A DNA stretch of 64,000 nucleotides, from the NCBI GenBank assembly GCA_035048815.1, contig JAUCBN010000011.1, positions 21,530,001-21,594,000 of the forward strand, read 5' to 3'. The DNA comes from Abelmoschus esculentus. Its lineage: Eukaryota; Streptophyta; Magnoliopsida; Malvales; Malvaceae. Below are positions 11,352 through 22,421 of this stretch, in pieces. Each line of letters starts with the position of its first letter. Positions within the stretch are counted from its first letter, which is position 1. Below the pieces are notes generated by a model, which searched no databases, was not told where the DNA came from, and was given only the letters and a program-made list of their open reading frames with translations. The translations under genes and the position numbers were made by a program.

Positions 11352-13310
11352 TGTCGCGACCGCTTTAAAACCGAAAACGTGTATGAAAAAATAGTCTGAA
11401 GATTAATCTTGAGAAATCCGAATTTTATTACTTTTAACCCAAAATTTTAAAAAAATGTATATAATTTAATTTTAAAAATAGACTTGGAGTCGCCACCGGC
11501 TACTTGGGTAGGCCAGACACCATAAAACAAACCAGAGATTCGTTAAAAACATTTGGGTTCGAAAGTCGGTTACGTGTAAGGACGACCCTTACAAACGCCC
11601 AAAAATTGGTACCTTATTAATTACACGTGGCATTTTGATATTTTGAATATAGATATTAATTTAATTCTTTATTGTTAAAGAAACACTGCTTGAATTGATG
11701 ATATCCTTTTGATTAAGAAAATATATCTCTTTTAAACTTGGGCTTGAATAAGACATCCTCTAGATAGGAAATCTTGCCCAAATTTAAAGAAATATAAATT
11801 CCGCCTCAAAAGGTTTAAATGCATGACCATTTTTATCTTGTTCATTTTAAGTTCTAACCTACGAGGGCTTTATTAATTAAATCTTAAAACCTATTTAAAT
11901 TACTAATATCACTATTTTTGACCTACCAATTTTATTTAAATCTAAACCTAAATTATTTTATCAAGTTCTAGGTTTTTTAATAGCATATGAATTCGATACC
12001 AAGGTACACTCTTTAGGCCAACATCATGGTACGTCAAAACACTGGCCTCTCAGTGTATCCGAGCTATAAGATTCAAAAACTATCGTTACTAATTATCTCT
12101 CTATTTAATTTATTAATTAAAGCAACTAATCCTAAAAGTCTCTAAATTAATTAACTAAATGATGATTAAGTGATCTCCTAAATATGCCATGTGATTTTTA
12201 AAAAGAGACATAATTAAATAAAATAAAATAAATAAACAAAATAAAGGAACTTGATTACTTTTCATTAGAAAATATGAGAGTTCGAATTACAACCAAGAAT
12301 GATCAAAATTGAGCACAAAGGGACTTACATGGTAAAGACAAAAAAAAAAGAGTTCAATTTCAAGGGATGAATTAGATTTAATTAAGTTTAATTAATTTTA
12401 AGGTTTAGAATTTTTAATTAAATTAATAATTTAATCAAATTTTCCTAAGCTTTAAAGTCAAATTTGATGAAAATTCAGTTTTAAGGTTCACTTAGGCTAA
12501 ATTAGATCTAATTAGGTTAAATTAATTTTAAATTCTATCTTAGAAATTAAATTAAATTCAACTAAAAACCTAATTAAATAATTTCTAAGCCTTTTAAAAA
12601 AATTAAACCTAATTAATATCTAAATTAACTGATTTTGAGTTTTAGGGTTCAATTTAGGTTCTAACTAGATTTAATTAGATTAAAATAATTTTAAATTCAA
12701 CCTTAGAAATTAAATTAAATTCAACCAAGAACCTAATTAAATAATTCTTAAGACTTAAAATTAAGTTAACACCTAATTAACATCTAATATTTGATTAAAT
12801 TAACACCTAGTTAAATTAACACCACTCGGATGACACCCTAAAAACACTTAAATCTACCCGGATTTCTCCCTAAAACCGAAAATAAAAGAGATGAACCAAA
12901 AGCAACTAACGAGAGAAAAAAAAAGAACAAAACAAGGGCTTACCTCCTCAATCCACAGAAAATCTCTTTCGATTGCCCTCTTGTCGATCCAAGATCTCTG
13001 ATTCAAACTTTCAACTCTTTCCTTCAATTCCCCTTTTTCTAAATTCGAAGGCCTCTATTTAAAGGATTTTTTAAACATCCTAAACTAATTCAAACTCCAC
13101 CAAATCCCTAAAATTTCTCCCTCAAATCTCTCAACACAATCCCCACTAAATCTAAAACTCTCCTATATCTTCAAATTTTCTATTTTTCTATTTTTATTTT
13201 ATTTTTTTGTATTTTTTATCTTTTTATTTGATTTTTTAGTTATTTATTTTATTATTATTTATCATTTTCTTTTTTTTCATTTTATTATTATACAGAAATT
13301 CGTGCTAACA
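11352..13310 (-). mobile_element. 5' LTR of the Ogre-like element
   Basis: Partner of 4,533-6,499. Minus-strand TATA-like TTTAAATAGAGG is at 13,052-13,063 and the donor-like AGGTAAGCCC near 12,936-12,947, so a transcript starting just after the TATA would carry an early 5' splice site. Spliced introns in the leader region are a known trait of Ogre elements. No acceptor was identified here. Confidence 0.87.
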
Positions 13311-14093
13311 AAAGTCTTAGAGAGTTATCCAGATCTTTGAAGATATGCTTCCGTGTTGTGCGGTAAACTTTACTTGTAGTTGGGAAGAACAGTTACCATT
13401 GGTAGAGTTTGCTTACAACAACAGTTATCAGTCAAGCATCAAGATGAATCCTTTTGAGGTCTTGTATGGGCGTAGGTGTAGGACACCTTTGTGTTGGACA
13501 GAGCTCAACGAGAGAAGAATAGTGGGTTCAGAACTTGTTAAGAATATCGAAGAGAAAGTTCAGATCATCAAGGAGAGGTTGCAAGCAGCTTTTGACAGAC
13601 AGAAAGGTTATACTGATAAGAAGCGTAAGCATATCGAGTATGATCTTAGGGAGAAAGTGTTTCTCAAGGTATCTCCGTGGAAGGGTATCATCCGGTTTGG
13701 TCGTAAAGGGAAGTTGAGTCCAAGGTACATCTGGTCGTATGAGGTTCTTTAGAGGGTTGGACCGGTAGCTTATTGGCTAGCTTTACCTCTAGATTTGGCA
13801 CGTATACACGATGTGTTCCACGTGTCTATGTTGAGATGTTACCGTTCTGATCCCTCACATGCGATTTAGCTTGAGGAAATCGAAGTCAATATGTATTTGA
13901 CTTACGAGGAGAGGCCTATCAGAATCGTCGATAGAGGAGTTAAAGAGCTTCAGAACAAGTGCATACCTTTGGTAAAAGTGTTGTGGAGGAACCATGGTAT
14001 CGAATAAGCAACGTGGGAATCAGAGAAGGAAATGAGGGGCCAGTATCCTCATCTCTTCCTGACAGGTAAATTTCAAGGACGAAATTTTCTCTA
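13311..14093 (+). pseudogene. gypsy pol remnant: integrase C-terminal half and chromodomain-like tail
   Basis: Continues the integrase cut at 4,532: motifs include LPLVEFAYNNSY, GRRCRTPLCW and a C-terminal VKVLWRNHGIE...TWESE block that resembles the chromodomain region of Tekay chromoviruses. In-frame stops occur near 13,318, 13,750, 13,867 and 14,005. It ends with the stretch AAGGACGAAATTTTCTC typical of the pol end in this family, just before the polypurine tract. Confidence 0.85.
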
Positions 14094-14106
14094 AGGAGGA
14101 AAAAGT
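14094..14106 (+). promoter_or_regulatory. Polypurine tract of the Tekay-like element
   Basis: AAGGAGGAAAAAG lies directly before the TGTAACGACCC start of the 3' LTR, the standard position for plus-strand priming. Confidence 0.75.
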
Positions 14107-14974
14107 TGTAACGACCCGAATTTCTCGTATCTGAGTGTCGGGTTAACCCGAGAGTTTGAAATTTGGTTTTGGGCCTCGAGTTGAGTGGTTTTGGGCTTAA
14201 GCTTTGGGCCTTATGTGGTTGTTGGGTTTGAGAGCTTTAAGGGATGGGCTTTTTGGTCCTTTTCTCTTGTTTAGGACAAGGTATGGGGAGGGGTTTTGAT
14301 TTTCTCTACAAAAAATCAGATTGATGAAGTCACCACTCCTTTCTTCTTGTTCCATTTCTTTCTCTCATCAACCTCAAGAGAAAAGGTAAAATCTTGAGAG
14401 TTTTGTGTTGTAATCTCGTTTTGGTGCAAGAGAGAAAGTTGTAGGATTGCTAGAGATCTTTTAAACAAGAATGAAAGTGTTTGGAGAAGATGAAGGTTTT
14501 GTGGGGGTTTAAGGTGTAATCCGGGAATAAAGTTGGAGAGTTGTTTATATGTTTTTCTTGATGTTTTAAGGGTTAGAATCATCCTTAGCTGTGTTTAAGA
14601 GTTGGTTTTATCTCCTTCTTGTAGAGAAAGAAGTTGGAGGTCCATCATCAAGCTTGGGCAAAGGAAAGAGCTTGGGAGAGAGAGCTCGGGTTTTGGTTGC
14701 TGTTTTGCAAAGGTTGGTACTTCCAACTCCTCTCTTTATCATTCATATCATGTAGTTTGCATACGTGTAGATTTTTGTGTTTGAATGTTGGGTTGTAAGC
14801 TTGGAATGCATTAATGGTGAATTTCGTATTAATGTGATCAAGGGCTGAAAAATGATGTTAAAACACCTTAAACTTTCTTAAGACTAAATAGAAACACTTT
14901 AGAAGCGTTTTAGATAAGTTTGGGGATGATCCTTAGAATTTTCTAAGTGGAACCTGCAGTTTCGCGCAAGGGGT

Positions 14975-15230
14975 ATTGATATCGGTGAGCCGTGTATCGA
15001 CACCCCTGAGAGAAAAATAGGCTTCTTGGCTAGGGGTATAGAACCATGGTTCGATACCAAACTTTTCAGTGTCATTTCTGATACAATGCTCGTATCGAAT
15101 CGAATAATCCCTCCTTTGTTGACCCTTGAGTTTGTCAAGGGTATCGATGTCGTGGTTCGATGCCCTCCTTGAGTGGGCATCAATGCAGCCTGTTTCGATA
15201 CTCCATCTAAGGGTATTGATACCCCTGTGT
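14975..15230 (+). repeat. Cluster of GTATCGATACC-like near-palindromes in the LTR
   Basis: Repeated words such as GTATCGACACCCC, GGTTCGATACC, GGGTATCGATG and GGGTATTGATACCCC occur about eight times in 250 bases. They alternate in sense, as expected from a degenerate self-complementary core. No function is assigned. Confidence 0.6.
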
Positions 15231-15459
15231 AATTTGACCAAATTTGAGTAGCAAATTGAGGTTCGATGATCTTAATAAATAGGCCTATTAATCTTAAAAA
15301 CAGTAAAACGGATTGTTAAACCAAAATTGATAATTATAACCCCAAAAGACTAAATTGAGATAATCTTAATATATATTGTTGTACTAAGATCCTCGGTGGA
15401 TCATTTGTGTGGTTTAAGTCCTTGTATGTTGGAAATCTGGATATTCATAAATGTTGCAA

Positions 15460-15670
15460 CACGTTGAAAACCATCCGATGTAATATGCTGGATGATATTT
15501 TGAAGACTTTTATTCTGAGTGTTGGGCGGCCTCACTCGAAGATGTTCGATGTAACATTTCGAGCATGAGATTGGTTTGGCGACCTCCATCCCTTTCCGAA
15601 TGTTGGGCGGCCTCGTTCGAAGATGTCCGATGTAACATTCCAGGCATAGGATTTGAGGGCGGCCTTAATC
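15460..15670 (+). repeat. Mid-LTR degenerate tandem repeat
   Basis: Two clear units begin near 15,520 and 15,602 with TGTTGGGCGGCCTC followed by TCGAAGATGT and CGATGTAACATT. A third, weaker unit lies before them near 15,470. The unit length is about 82-90 bases. Confidence 0.65.
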
Positions 15671-16266
15671 CTTAGTGTAGGATCCCGATACTGTGTGGAC
15701 GCGAGCCTCACTCTTGTGTGTTGACTTGATATGATTTGTATATGCTGTATGCGATAATATACATTCATTTATGCCATGTGATAGGCAAGCATGTTAGACC
15801 ATCATATCATGCACAAGATTTATATGTCATGCTTTAGTGCTTATGATATGCATGATGTTGGCCGAGTTCAGCGTGCCCACTAAGGTTTTGTAGCTCAGCG
15901 TTTGAAATATGTTTTCGTGCGTAGGTTAGATAGAGCCGGTCCCGTGGAGCACCATTAAGGTTTAGATTTCAGCATCGACCGTATTGTCATAGTACACTTA
16001 TTCGATGTAGTGGGCATAGTATTGTGTCGAACCCTATATGTAATTTTGTAACTCTGTTTATTTACTTTGGGTTGAATATTTAAATAGTTTTGTAATATTT
16101 TGGCGCTCTTTTACTTTAAATTATTTTGGGCTTACGTTTAACTCAAATTAATTTTATTCATTATATTTGGACTTGAGTTGGTTTTAATATTGGGCTTGAA
16201 ATCGAAATTTTGAAATATAGGTTTTAGGCCGGAGGCCCAATGTGACATCGGGTCGAGGATGTTACA

Positions 16267-16290
16267 TCTAATCATATAAGATATATATAT
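16267..16290 (+). mobile_element. hAT MITE fragment, right of the gypsy insertion
   Basis: TCTAATCATATAAGATATAT continues the MITE begun at 1,713. The same words occur in the copy at 33,874-34,381 on the other strand, ATCTAATCATATAAGATAT. The remainder is replaced by the copia LTR at 16,291. Confidence 0.65.
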
Positions 16291-17575
16291 TGTACAATTA
16301 TAGAGAAATTTACTGTATTTTTTCTTATTCTTGAAAGAATAAAATTACATCTTTATATATATAAAATATCTATCTAAATAGGAAAGTTTAAACTAGGAAA
16401 GATCTTCACCTAGGAGATACAATCTCATAGAATAAGGGATTGTAATAGAGATAAAAATAACACAAATATTTCTATAAGTACAAAGATCTTCTAATAAAGA
16501 AAGTGATAACCAACTCTCCCCCTCAAACTGGTGAGTATATATTGTATACTCCCAGTTTGGATACAAACTCTTTTAAGGTCACTTTTGGTAGAGTTTTAGT
16601 TAACACATCTGCGAGTTGACTCTTTGTTGGCACATAATGTAGCTTTACTGTACTGTCATTGACTTTCTTATAGATAAATTGTACGTCAATTTTAATGTGT
16701 TTAGTTCGATCATGTTGAACTAGATTTTTAGCAATACTTATAGCTGACTGACTATCACTCAAGACTTCAAAGCCATTGTCAACATCCAGATCTAGCTCGA
16801 TAAAAAGTTTCTTTAACCATATGCCTTCACAAATTCCTAGTGCCATGGTTCTATATTCTGACTCAGCACTACTTCTAGACACCATTGTTTGCTTATTGGA
16901 TCTCCATGTGACCAGATTTCCCTACCCGAATGAATATTAGCCACTAACCGATTTTTTGTCAATTAATTCTCCTGCTTAACTTGAGTTTGTGTAGATTTTT
17001 ACAAATCTGTCTTGACTTTTCTTGAAGATAAGTCCCAAACCAGGAGTATACTTCAAGTACCTCAATATCCTATAGATTACCTCCAAATGCTTTTCCTTAG
17101 GGTCGTTCATATATTGGCTCACTATGCTTACTGAATAGGCAATATCGGGTCTTGTAAGTGACAAATAAATCAGTTCACCTACTAGTCTTTGGTAGGATTG
17201 TTTATTGACATGACCATCACCTTCTTCCTTGTTGAGCTTCAAATTTGAATCTATTGGAGTATCCACATGTTTACACCCAAGCATCCCAGTTTTCGAAAGT
17301 AGATCCAAGATGCACTTTCTCTGATTGATTTCTATCCCTTTAGAAGATCTAGCCACCTCCATCCCCAAGAAATATCTCATGCTTCCCAAGTATTTTGTTT
17401 TAAATTTCTTTTCCAGACCAACCTTTAACCTTTCTATTTCTTCAGTATTGTCATCTGTAATGATCATGTCATCCACATAAACAATTAACAAAGTCTTTCT
17501 TTCATCTGATGCAACCTTGTTGAAGAGAGTATGATCTGTCTGGCTTTGTTTGTAGCCATTCCTCATCATAGCTTT
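16291..17575 (-). mobile_element. Truncated Ty1/copia element (RT end, RNase H, 3' LTR)
   Basis: On the minus strand: reverse transcriptase C-terminal part (17,575-16,976) with GYKQSQTDHTLF and catalytic YVDDMII, conserved YLGMEV-like and YLSLTRPDIAYSV segments; then a stop-ridden stretch (16,975-16,886) and RNase H (16,885-16,523) with SSAESEYR, DSQSAI and ADVLTK. A purine-rich GAGGGGGAGAG precedes a short 3' LTR (about 16,515-16,291, about 225 bases). Gag, protease, integrase and the front of RT are absent. The left side joins directly to the duplicated intron segment at 17,576, so a deletion removed the rest. Confidence 0.88.
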
Positions 17576-17925
17576 GGCATACTACATTGTGGAAGAGGCG
17601 AAAACATTTAGGGAGGCCTGGGCTTGGAACTGCTTGCTAAATTTAGAGCAGTCTGAAATTTGCAATCCCTATCATGAAGTTTCTTTCCTGGACACCAACA
17701 GCATCGAGTTTGTCTAAATGCTTAATTAGAATATGCTTATGTTTCCATCCTACCTTCCCCACCCCATGTATATTTTGATTTCCCTTTGGCCTTTTAAGTG
17801 CCTTTGACTTGGATTTTATTGTCATGAGCCTTATTAGTTATTCTGTTTTTAGTTGGCTACTTTGGTTTACTGTCTTAAGACATTTTTTTCTTGTTGTTTC
17901 TGAATTATAAGTTCATAATTGAGGG
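17576..17925 (+). repeat. Duplicated intron segment, right copy (unoccupied by the MITE)
   Basis: Homologue of 710-1,712 without the Mutator-type MITE or the hAT MITE. At the site where the left copy holds the MITE this copy reads GCGAAAACATTTAGGGAGG, a single target. It leads without a break to the exon at 18,075 and is likely the native end of the intron. Confidence 0.85.
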
Positions 17926-18074
17926 AGAGTATCTGCTTTAGTACCAGTTTATTGATGTCCAAGAGAATATTATCTTTCCCTATCCTTTGATCATTTATTG
18001 AATTTACATTGAATGCTATGATTATTAGCTATTATAATTCTATATTGATCACCTTATGCTTAAATCACCTGTAG

Positions 18075-18312
18075 GGATCGGACAAGTAGCATGGAGAATC
18101 CAGATGGGACATTGGCGAGTGTTGCACAATGTATTGAACAGTTGCGGTAGAGTTTCTCATCAATACAAGAGAAAGATCTCTTGTGAAGTTGGGGTAAGAC
18201 AGGCCTGCTTGTAAGATGGAAATGGTGAAAGCTGGGGTAATTAAAAGCAAAATTGATATCCTCCACGAGGCACCAGATTTCTTATGTGCTGCTTTTGCAG
18301 AACTGCTCCGAA
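18075..18312 (+). pseudogene. CSI1-like exon fragment: N-terminal segment fused to a C-terminal segment
   Basis: After a CACCTGTAG acceptor the frame reads DRTSSMENPDGTLASVAQC and continues to an IQEK segment, the conserved N-terminal region of CSI1, with an arginine/glutamine-region stop near 18,148. At about 18,177 it changes to a segment containing DRPACKMEMVKAG and HEAPDFLCAAFAELLR, which in CSI1 lies roughly 1,500 residues further on, with another in-frame stop near 18,199. A large internal deletion therefore joined distant exonic sequences. The fragment is cut at 18,312 by an LTR. Confidence 0.85.
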
Positions 18313-19104
18313 TGTAACACCTGCAAAATAAAAATAAAAATAAAATAAGAAAAATGTGGTTGTGGGGTGTTGAACCCACAACCTCGTGGTTCTTAGCCTG
18401 AATACCCAATCAATTAAACTATCAAGCTTTTATATATTAAACTTCATCTCTTTACTTTTAACTTGTATCTGTATCGGTTCTGATAAAATAAAAATAATAA
18501 TATTCAAAATAATAAAATACACTTACCATATTGGAACCCATATTAGATCTAGAACCTTCTCATATTTGAACCAAAATAAACCTCTCATGTCCCTCACCTA
18601 ATCCATCTCAGATCCACCGCCGATCTCTTTCTCCGGTTGGCTGTAAGTGTCATCGTCAGTACCGTTGAGTTCGTCGCGGCCTCCTGAGAAAAAAACCTCT
18701 ATCGACGCGCCTAACCACCGCCGCGATTGCCGAAAATCATGGTTCAAAGCTTGCGCGACCTAGAAGGAAAATCGAATCGATTTTTCATCGATTCCGGTCG
18801 TCCCCAGAGTCCTTCCGGCGCGTAGCCTGCTCCGTTGTGTTCACCATCGAAGGCCGAGCAAAACCCCTCCTTCATCGCCTTCTTTTGTCGCTATTAGGGC
18901 CCTCGTTGGAGATCATAATCGTTTAGGGTTAGTGAGGCATGTTTCTTGCATTCCGATCTATTTTTGGGTTTTTGTTGGTTAAATCTGTCATTTTGGTTGA
19001 AATCTGGGTATTTTTTCGAGTTCAAAGGTCATTTTTCGACTGTGTAGCGCCGTATGTGGCCTCCACACGCCGCCGGATGCGATTTTCGACCACCGTGGAT
19101 GGCT

Positions 19105-19395
19105 GATGGGAGCCAAAACGGTCTAAACCCGTCTTGAATCGGGCCAAACCGGTCCAACCCGAATCAAACCGGTCTAACCCAAACCGATCCGATTCGATCC
19201 AACCCGGACCAAACCGGTCAACCGTTGAATAGACCTGTTGACCAGACTCAACCCATTGACCGACCCAACCTGTTAACCAACTCGTTAACCAACCTAACCC
19301 GTTGACCAGTGATGTTAGCGTTGACTGCTGACATGGCAGTTAACGTGGCTGCTGACGTTAGCGTACCCTGCTGACGTCAACGTTAACTTTGACCA
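19105..19395 (+). repeat. Low-complexity tract of AACCGG/GTTGACC words
   Basis: About 290 bases of repeated CCAACCCG, AAACCGGTC, GTTGACC and GCTGACGT words without a fixed unit length, far richer in C and G than the surroundings. It lies within the LTR fragment. Confidence 0.6.
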
Positions 19396-20104
19396 AAAAG
19401 TCAAAAATTTCAAAAACCCCTATTTTATGATTTTTGATGTCCTAAGTCCATCCGTGAAGTCCGTTTTTTGAAATTCAATCCCGAAAGTCTCCAAATTGGA
19501 CTATAAAGTCTCAAGTCAAACTTTTCTTCTAAGTTAAGTTAAGTTCAGAGTTTTAATTTGGATCTAATATTGATACCTGTTTAATTGTAGGATCTCATAG
19601 TCCTCCCGATCGAGTACCGACCCAGCCCGATTCCTCATGTTTTGACCAGTCTCAAGATCTGATCATGACTCGTATGTATTTTAAACCAGTAAATAAACAA
19701 TCCAGTATTTAAACTCCGGTATTACTATAAACTTACCTTGTATCTATAGGGTCCAGTACTGCTGCAAAGCGAGGCTCAAACGCCAGTAGACCACCTGTCT
19801 GTTTTTCCCCCTTTTTGAGGTGTGTTTCCTTGTGTGCTATATGACTGTATACTACTGTTTTTTTTTCGTTTTAAATAAACTTATCATGTATATATGACCG
19901 TTTTTCCGATTTTACATAGATATTTATTTTGAACTTTAAGCATGATTATATCTTGTTCTACTGTATGCCTGACATATCTTGTTTGATATTTCCTGATTTG
20001 GTACATACAAAATATATGCTTATTTCCTAGTATTGCTATCATCATTCATGCTATTGTTGCATGCTTGTCAATTTAGGATTGGGATGATGTGTAGTATCTA
20101 AGAT

Positions 20105-20235
20105 TCGGTTCAGCCTTGATCCAGCTGGTAATTCTACCTATTTACGGTTCCTAACTTCGGTTGGGGTAATTCCGCCTGTTATTGATTCTCATGCTATAGC
20201 CGGGGTAATTCCGTCTGTTCCCTAAGGTGATTCTT
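20105..20235 (+). repeat. Mid-LTR short repeat (GGTAATTCCGCCTGTT type)
   Basis: Three degenerate units near 20,127, 20,165 and 20,203 share GG(T)GGTAATTC and CCGCCTGTT-like words, with spacing close to 38 bases. The position halfway along the LTR matches repeats in the other gypsy LTRs of this window. Confidence 0.6.
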
Positions 20236-20863
20236 TAGGTTGGTACCTTTACCCTATCGGGCTTAGGTTAATGCCTGTATCAGATAATGCTCTAGGAAAC
20301 CGTATCTAGGAGTTCGGTTGGAGGGTAGCATATCATGCATATACATGACTTGATTTTCTGTTATTATTGTTTATTGATTTTACCTGTGATTTGTATGCAC
20401 TGTTAAAACACAATAGGCTCCATAGCTCATACCCGTTTTCTTTCCCCCTTTCAGATATTCGTAGATAAACATTCCGGATGTGCCACTTGGAGGATCTACA
20501 CCTTCTCAATTATATTTTGATGTAATGTTTAAATCTTTTGGATTTCAGTTAGGGTGACATGTGTCTCTATTTTGCTACTGATGTGCCTATATTTTGTTAC
20601 TGATTGATTTAAACTTATTATGTTTTGCCATCGGAAATGTGAATTATTTTGTGGCAATATTTTAAACGTATTTTATTTTGAGATTGATGGTTTTATAATG
20701 TCATATTGATTTTTAGTTGAAACAATCATTATGGTGAAACTTTTATCAGTACAGGTTTTAAGTTTTATTTTGAGTCTTGAATTATGTTTAAAGATTAAAT
20801 TATTATTGTCATTTCCGGTCATTTTATTTCCGGTCATTTTATTTTTACTTGAAACCTGTTTTA

Positions 20864-21891
20864 GATTGGACCTCTCACCAAGCTATTGAACCCATTTTAT
20901 CCCACTTCTTGATTTCCCTGCTCCTGCAGTTCAGCAGTTGGCAGCAGAGCTTCTATCACATCTACTATTAGAAGAATGTCTTCAGAAGGATGCAGTGAGT
21001 CAGCAAGGAATCTGTCCCCTTATAAGAATTCTTGGTTCTGGCATACACATCTTGCAATAGAGAGCTGTAAAGGCTCTTGTTAGCATTGCTTTAATTTGGC
21101 CAAATGAAATTGCAAAAGAAGGTGGCGTCAGTGAGCTGTCAAAAGTGATATTGCATGCTGATCCTTCGCTTCCACATGCTTTATAGGAATCAGCTGCCTC
21201 AGTTCTAGCTAGCATTCTTCAATTCAGTTTGAATTTTATCTAGAAATTCCTGTTGCTGTTTTGGTAAGGTTGTTGCATTCAGGTTCAGAGGGAACTATGA
21301 TTGGCGCATTGAATGCACTTCTGGTATTAGAAAGTGATGATGGAACCAGTGCTGAAGCGATGGCTGAAAGTGGTGCCATAGAGGCTCTCTTAGAACTTCT
21401 GAGATCTCATCAGTGTGAGGAAACAGCTGTAAGACTGCTGGAAGTATTACTCAATAATGTGAAGATTAGAAAAACCAAAGTTACTAAAATTGCAATTGTA
21501 CCACTGTCCCAGTATCTCTTGGATCCACAAACCCAAGCTCAACAAGCAAGGCTTTTGGCAACATTGGCTCTTGGTAACCTTTTTCAGAATGAGGCACTTG
21601 CTCGAAGTGCTGATGCTGTTTCAGCTTGTCGTGCTCTTGTTAATATGCTTGAAAACCAACCAACAGAAGAAATGAAAGTGGTGGCCATATGTTCTCTGCA
21701 AAATCTTGTGATGTATAGTCGATCAAATAAGAGAGCAGTTGCTGAGGCCGATGGTGTTCAGGTTGTATTGGACCTAATAGGTTCAAGTGATCCAGATACA
21801 TCCATTCAAGCTGCTATGTTTGTTAAACTTCTATTTTCCAACCATACCATTCAAGAGTATGCTTCCAGTGAAACAGTCAGAGCCATAACTG
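20864..21891 (+). pseudogene. CSI1-like armadillo-repeat exon, degenerate
   Basis: Reads a long run of armadillo repeats with AVQQLAAELLSHLL near the start and then ALNALLVLESDDGTSAEAM, LLDPQTQAQQARLLATLAL, EEMKVVAICSLQNLVMYSR and FVKLLFSNHTIQEYASSE, all strongly conserved in CSI1. A frameshift near 20,900 and stops at 21,057, 21,184 and 21,239 break the first third; from 21,261 to 21,891 the frame is open for 210 codons. The exon ends ATAACTG followed by GTAAGTTCC, a very good splice donor, where known CSI1 sequence also has an exon junction or continues with AIEKDL. The open frame beyond 21,891 is intron read-through. Confidence 0.88.
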
Positions 21892-22421
21892 GTAAGTTCC
21901 CGGGCTCTGTTGGACTTCATTATATTTGTGTGGATGGCCAATATGAGGAGTTACTTAGACGTGCATGTTTAGTTTGTGGAAGTTTCCGTTACCATATGCC
22001 TACTCTGGTTACATTGCATATCCTCCTTTTCTTTTCATCAAGAAGCATGTTTCTCAAACCTTATGGTAATAACATTCTAAAAGGGCCTCTTGTTGGGACT
22101 TAAGTTGAATTTATGCTTCCAGTTTGATTGGTAATTCTAACTTCGTCATCATTTTTTGGTGGTTGCTATTAACTGTGGACACACTACTTAAAAAGATTCG
22201 AGTGTCGCCATAACATATCACTCTTCTCTGTTTTTATAGTCTGAAAAATATAGACATTATAGTTGTTGCTCTACATCTATATAAAATAAGTTGCATGGTA
22301 AATCGTCGGTTTTCGCACCCATTTATTGTCTTGCTTGGCAATAATCAAGTGCTGCTTATGTGTCTGCATACACTGTAGTTTTTTCAATTGTATTGGTAAT
22401 CCCATTGCTTGGCAATAATCA
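21892..22421 (+). other. Intron remnant of the CSI1-like pseudogene (an exon missing)
   Basis: Follows the GTAAGT donor. The CSI1 segment that should come next, from AIEKDLWATG to about SRAQS, is not present in any frame. A GCTTGGCAATAATCA sequence occurs twice (about 22,333 and 22,408), a short direct duplication that may mark a rearrangement. Confidence 0.6.

Larger units (their letters stand above)
4533..13310 (-). mobile_element. Ogre/Tat-like non-autonomous LTR retrotransposon (8.8 kb)
   Basis: Two similar LTRs (4,533-6,499 and 11,352-13,310) surround a 4.85-kb internal region without recognisable gag or pol. Flanks ACAGT (4,528-4,532) and AAAGT (13,311-13,315) are a 5-bp target duplication with one change. 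The gypsy integrase frame resumes across the insertion. Orientation is minus: next to the right LTR, on the minus strand, lies TGGCGACTCCGCTGGGGA, which begins with TGG as a primer-binding site must, and next to the left LTR lies a purine-rich AGAGGGGCAG. The type of primer site and the LTR terminus GGTCGCGACA are like those of Ogre/Tat elements. Family assignment is by resemblance only. It needs proteins from a relative to move. Confidence 0.83.
1963..16266 (+). mobile_element. Tekay-like Ty3/gypsy element, degenerate, interrupted by an Ogre-like element
   Basis: Order on the plus strand: 5' LTR stub (1,963-2,030), decayed pol (2,031-4,532 and 13,311-14,093), polypurine tract and a 2.16-kb 3' LTR (14,107-16,266). 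Both LTR copies begin TGTAACGACCC. The right end is GATGTTACA. Flanks read GCTAA on the left and TCTAA on the right, consistent with a 5-bp target duplication with one change, and both flanks belong to the same hAT MITE. Most of the 5' LTR, the primer site, gag and the start of the protease are deleted. Stops and frameshifts make it non-autonomous today. Confidence 0.88.
14107..16266 (+). mobile_element. 3' LTR of the Tekay-like element
   Basis: TGTAACGACCC to GATGTTACA, about 2.16 kb. It contains several GTATCGATACC-like words between 14,970 and 15,230 and a degenerate tandem repeat between 15,460 and 15,670. The partner LTR survives only as a 68-base stub. Confidence 0.85.
18313..20863 (+). 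mobile_element. Gypsy-type LTR fragment inserted in the CSI1-like coding region
   Basis: Begins TGTAACACC directly after the broken exon and shares the layout of the other Tekay-like LTRs here: a GC-richer leader (18,600-18,900), a run of short internal repeats, then a transition with a TTTCAG-type word near 20,452. I find no GTTACA right terminus before the CSI1 sequence resumes at 20,864, so the right end is probably deleted along with the exon bases that are missing there. No internal coding domains are present. Confidence 0.6.

Noticed and set aside
18370..18420. tRNA-like GAACCCACAACCTCGTGG sequence
   Set aside because: It has some tRNA-like words but no cloverleaf with acceptor stem could be drawn; it belongs to the LTR fragment.
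21892..22103. C-terminal extension of the open frame beginning at 21,261
   Set aside because: A perfect splice donor sits at 21,892 where CSI1 homology ends; the rest is intron read-through.
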